This document shows, in pieces, positions 63,318 through 64,000 of a stretch of 64,000 nucleotides of DNA (positions within the stretch are counted from its first letter, which is position 1; each line of letters opens with the position of its first letter). The position numbers and the translations under genes were made by a program. Source of the stretch: Rhizobiales bacterium 63-22 (GTDB lineage: Bacteria; Pseudomonadota; Alphaproteobacteria; Rhizobiales; Rhizobiaceae). The DNA lies in assembly GCA_001898995.1 (NCBI GenBank), contig MKVZ01000019.1, forward strand, positions 62,001 to 126,000, in the 5' to 3' direction. The notes below the pieces were generated by a model. That model made no database searches and was not told where the DNA came from. It saw only the letters and a program-made list of their open reading frames with translations.

Positions 63318-63417
63318 CATCTGGAAAGACCGGCATGGGAGGAGGAGGACCGGTCTTCTGACCGCCGGAGCAATGGGAGGAGGAAACCCCGGCGATATTC
63401 CGAATATTCAGCGCTTG

Positions 63418-63564
63418 TTAGCGAGCGGCGGCCTTGCGGGCGACGTAGGGAATTTCCGACGGCAGGATGCCGAGGTCGTTCAGTTCGCGCGAGGTCAGGC
63501 GGCTCAGCTCGTTCACGGTGTTGCGGTAACGGCGCCAGTTGTTGTAGGAGCGGATCAGGTTCAT
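63418..63564 (-). CDS. DUF1127 small Arg-rich protein (YjiS-like), 48 aa
   Basis: The 48-residue protein reads MNLIRSYNNWRRYRNTV, then ELSRLTSRELNDLGILPSE, the DUF1127 core (NDLGI), ending ARKAAAR. It is basic and probably RNA- or protein-binding. Short DUF1127 proteins are numerous in Hyphomicrobiales and are linked to RNA turnover and to phosphate and carbon metabolism in Agrobacterium. GGTGAG precedes the start. A CTATAT -10-like site lies on the minus strand at 63610-63605, giving a leader of about 35 nt. Confidence 0.88.
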   Translation of the reverse strand: MNLIRSYNNWRRYRNTVNELSRLTSRELNDLGILPSEIPYVARKAAAR

Positions 63565-64000
63565 TTCTCTCACCTAAGTAAATCGTGTTTGTTTGTTGAC
63601 GCTGATATAGTCCTGCCGCCTCACGATGTGGAGAGACAGATTTGCATAGCTGCCCTGCATTAAAATGAGCGGATTGCATGTGTTTTGCGCAAGACGGCCA
63701 TTTTAAGCGCACAATTCGCCTGCCGCATGGGCAAATCGACCTTGTGCCGCCCCATTGCTGCCCAATCCGTGAACAAGACGTTAATACTCCTGTATGTCTG
63801 CCGGAAAGACATGCGCGCGGTCGGTAGTCGCCCTGTCGCAAAAGTCCGGGAATTTGTCGCGTGCAGACGACAATTCCGCATGACTTGGATTGCGGATTGC
63901 GATAGAGCAGGGGTGTCGGGCGCGGGAATCGAGATTTTCGCGCTGTCTGCCCGCGGGAGAGCGCCGCAAGGCCGCCGAAGGGGAAATCGCCCGAAATCTC
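63565..64000. other. 436-bp gene-free end of window
   Basis: Apart from the probable DUF1127 promoter near 63605-63640 I see no credible coding frame, tRNA, repeat or terminator here. Short open frames on the minus strand lack start signals and family sequence. Confidence 0.5.

Overview
The window looks like ordinary chromosome from an alphaproteobacterium of the Hyphomicrobiales, most like the Brucella/Ochrobactrum group. Reasons: high G+C, a hisS-hisZ-hisG block with short-form HisG, plant-type GshA, a DUF1127 protein, an Omp25/31-like porin-family protein, and several copies of the AGAGCATTTCCAGCAAAAG-type palindromic repeat that I associate with this group (from memory, not searched). There is no integrase, transposase, phage gene, CRISPR array or rRNA. 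The one tRNA, Gln(CUG), is intact and is not flanked by anything resembling an island.

Layout. 1-1.75 kb: 5-oxoprolinase genes pxpA and partial pxpB, divergent from a FadR-type GntR regulator. 1.8-7.1 kb: tRNA-Gln, a possible small RNA, a LysR regulator, xseA, gshA and rsmE. 7.2-11 kb: a MarR regulator with a FUSC/DUF1656/HlyD aromatic-acid-type efflux set, then 11-16.1 kb of small housekeeping genes (glutamine amidotransferase, CrgA-type LysR, aldo/keto reductase, L,D-transpeptidase, tag). 16.2-19.6 kb: hisS-hisZ-hisG. 19.6-26.3 kb: AraC, SMP-30, DoxX, fumC, outer-membrane protein and an lldD-type dehydrogenase. 26.5-31.9 kb: an RND efflux operon with two membrane-fusion proteins. 31.9-35.6 kb: an amino-sugar operon (NagR-like, NagB-II-like, nagA, SIS). 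35.8-37.3 kb: purU and a PEBP-like secreted protein. 37.4-41.5 kb: an amaB-like dehydrogenase, a LysR regulator and an amaA-like FAD oxidase, which together suggest lysine/pipecolate catabolism. 41.8-45.2 kb: an orphan ABC binding protein and tex. 45.4-49.3 kb: otsB, a GH15 glycosidase and otsA in one overlapping operon. 49.4-55.3 kb: an MFS exporter, a complete polar amino-acid ABC transporter and an EamA exporter. 55.6-60.7 kb: iron alcohol dehydrogenase, aldehyde dehydrogenase and a glutamine-synthetase-like ligase, divergent from an RpiR regulator. 60.7-64 kb: a ferredoxin-reductase-type flavoprotein, an MFS exporter and a DUF1127 protein.

Most genes have clear family assignments and I see no wholly new protein system. 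The points most worth checking are: the ligase/ALDH/ADH cluster, which resembles a gamma-glutamyl amino-alcohol route; a possible 100-nt small RNA at 2081-2180 (-) with a terminator but no coding gene; a cluster of stable inverted repeats at 23835-23954; and palindromic repeats that supply the stop codon of one gene and the last codons of another. Start sites were chosen by ribosome-binding sites, operon overlaps and family length. All functional statements rest on motif recognition by eye; no database search was run.
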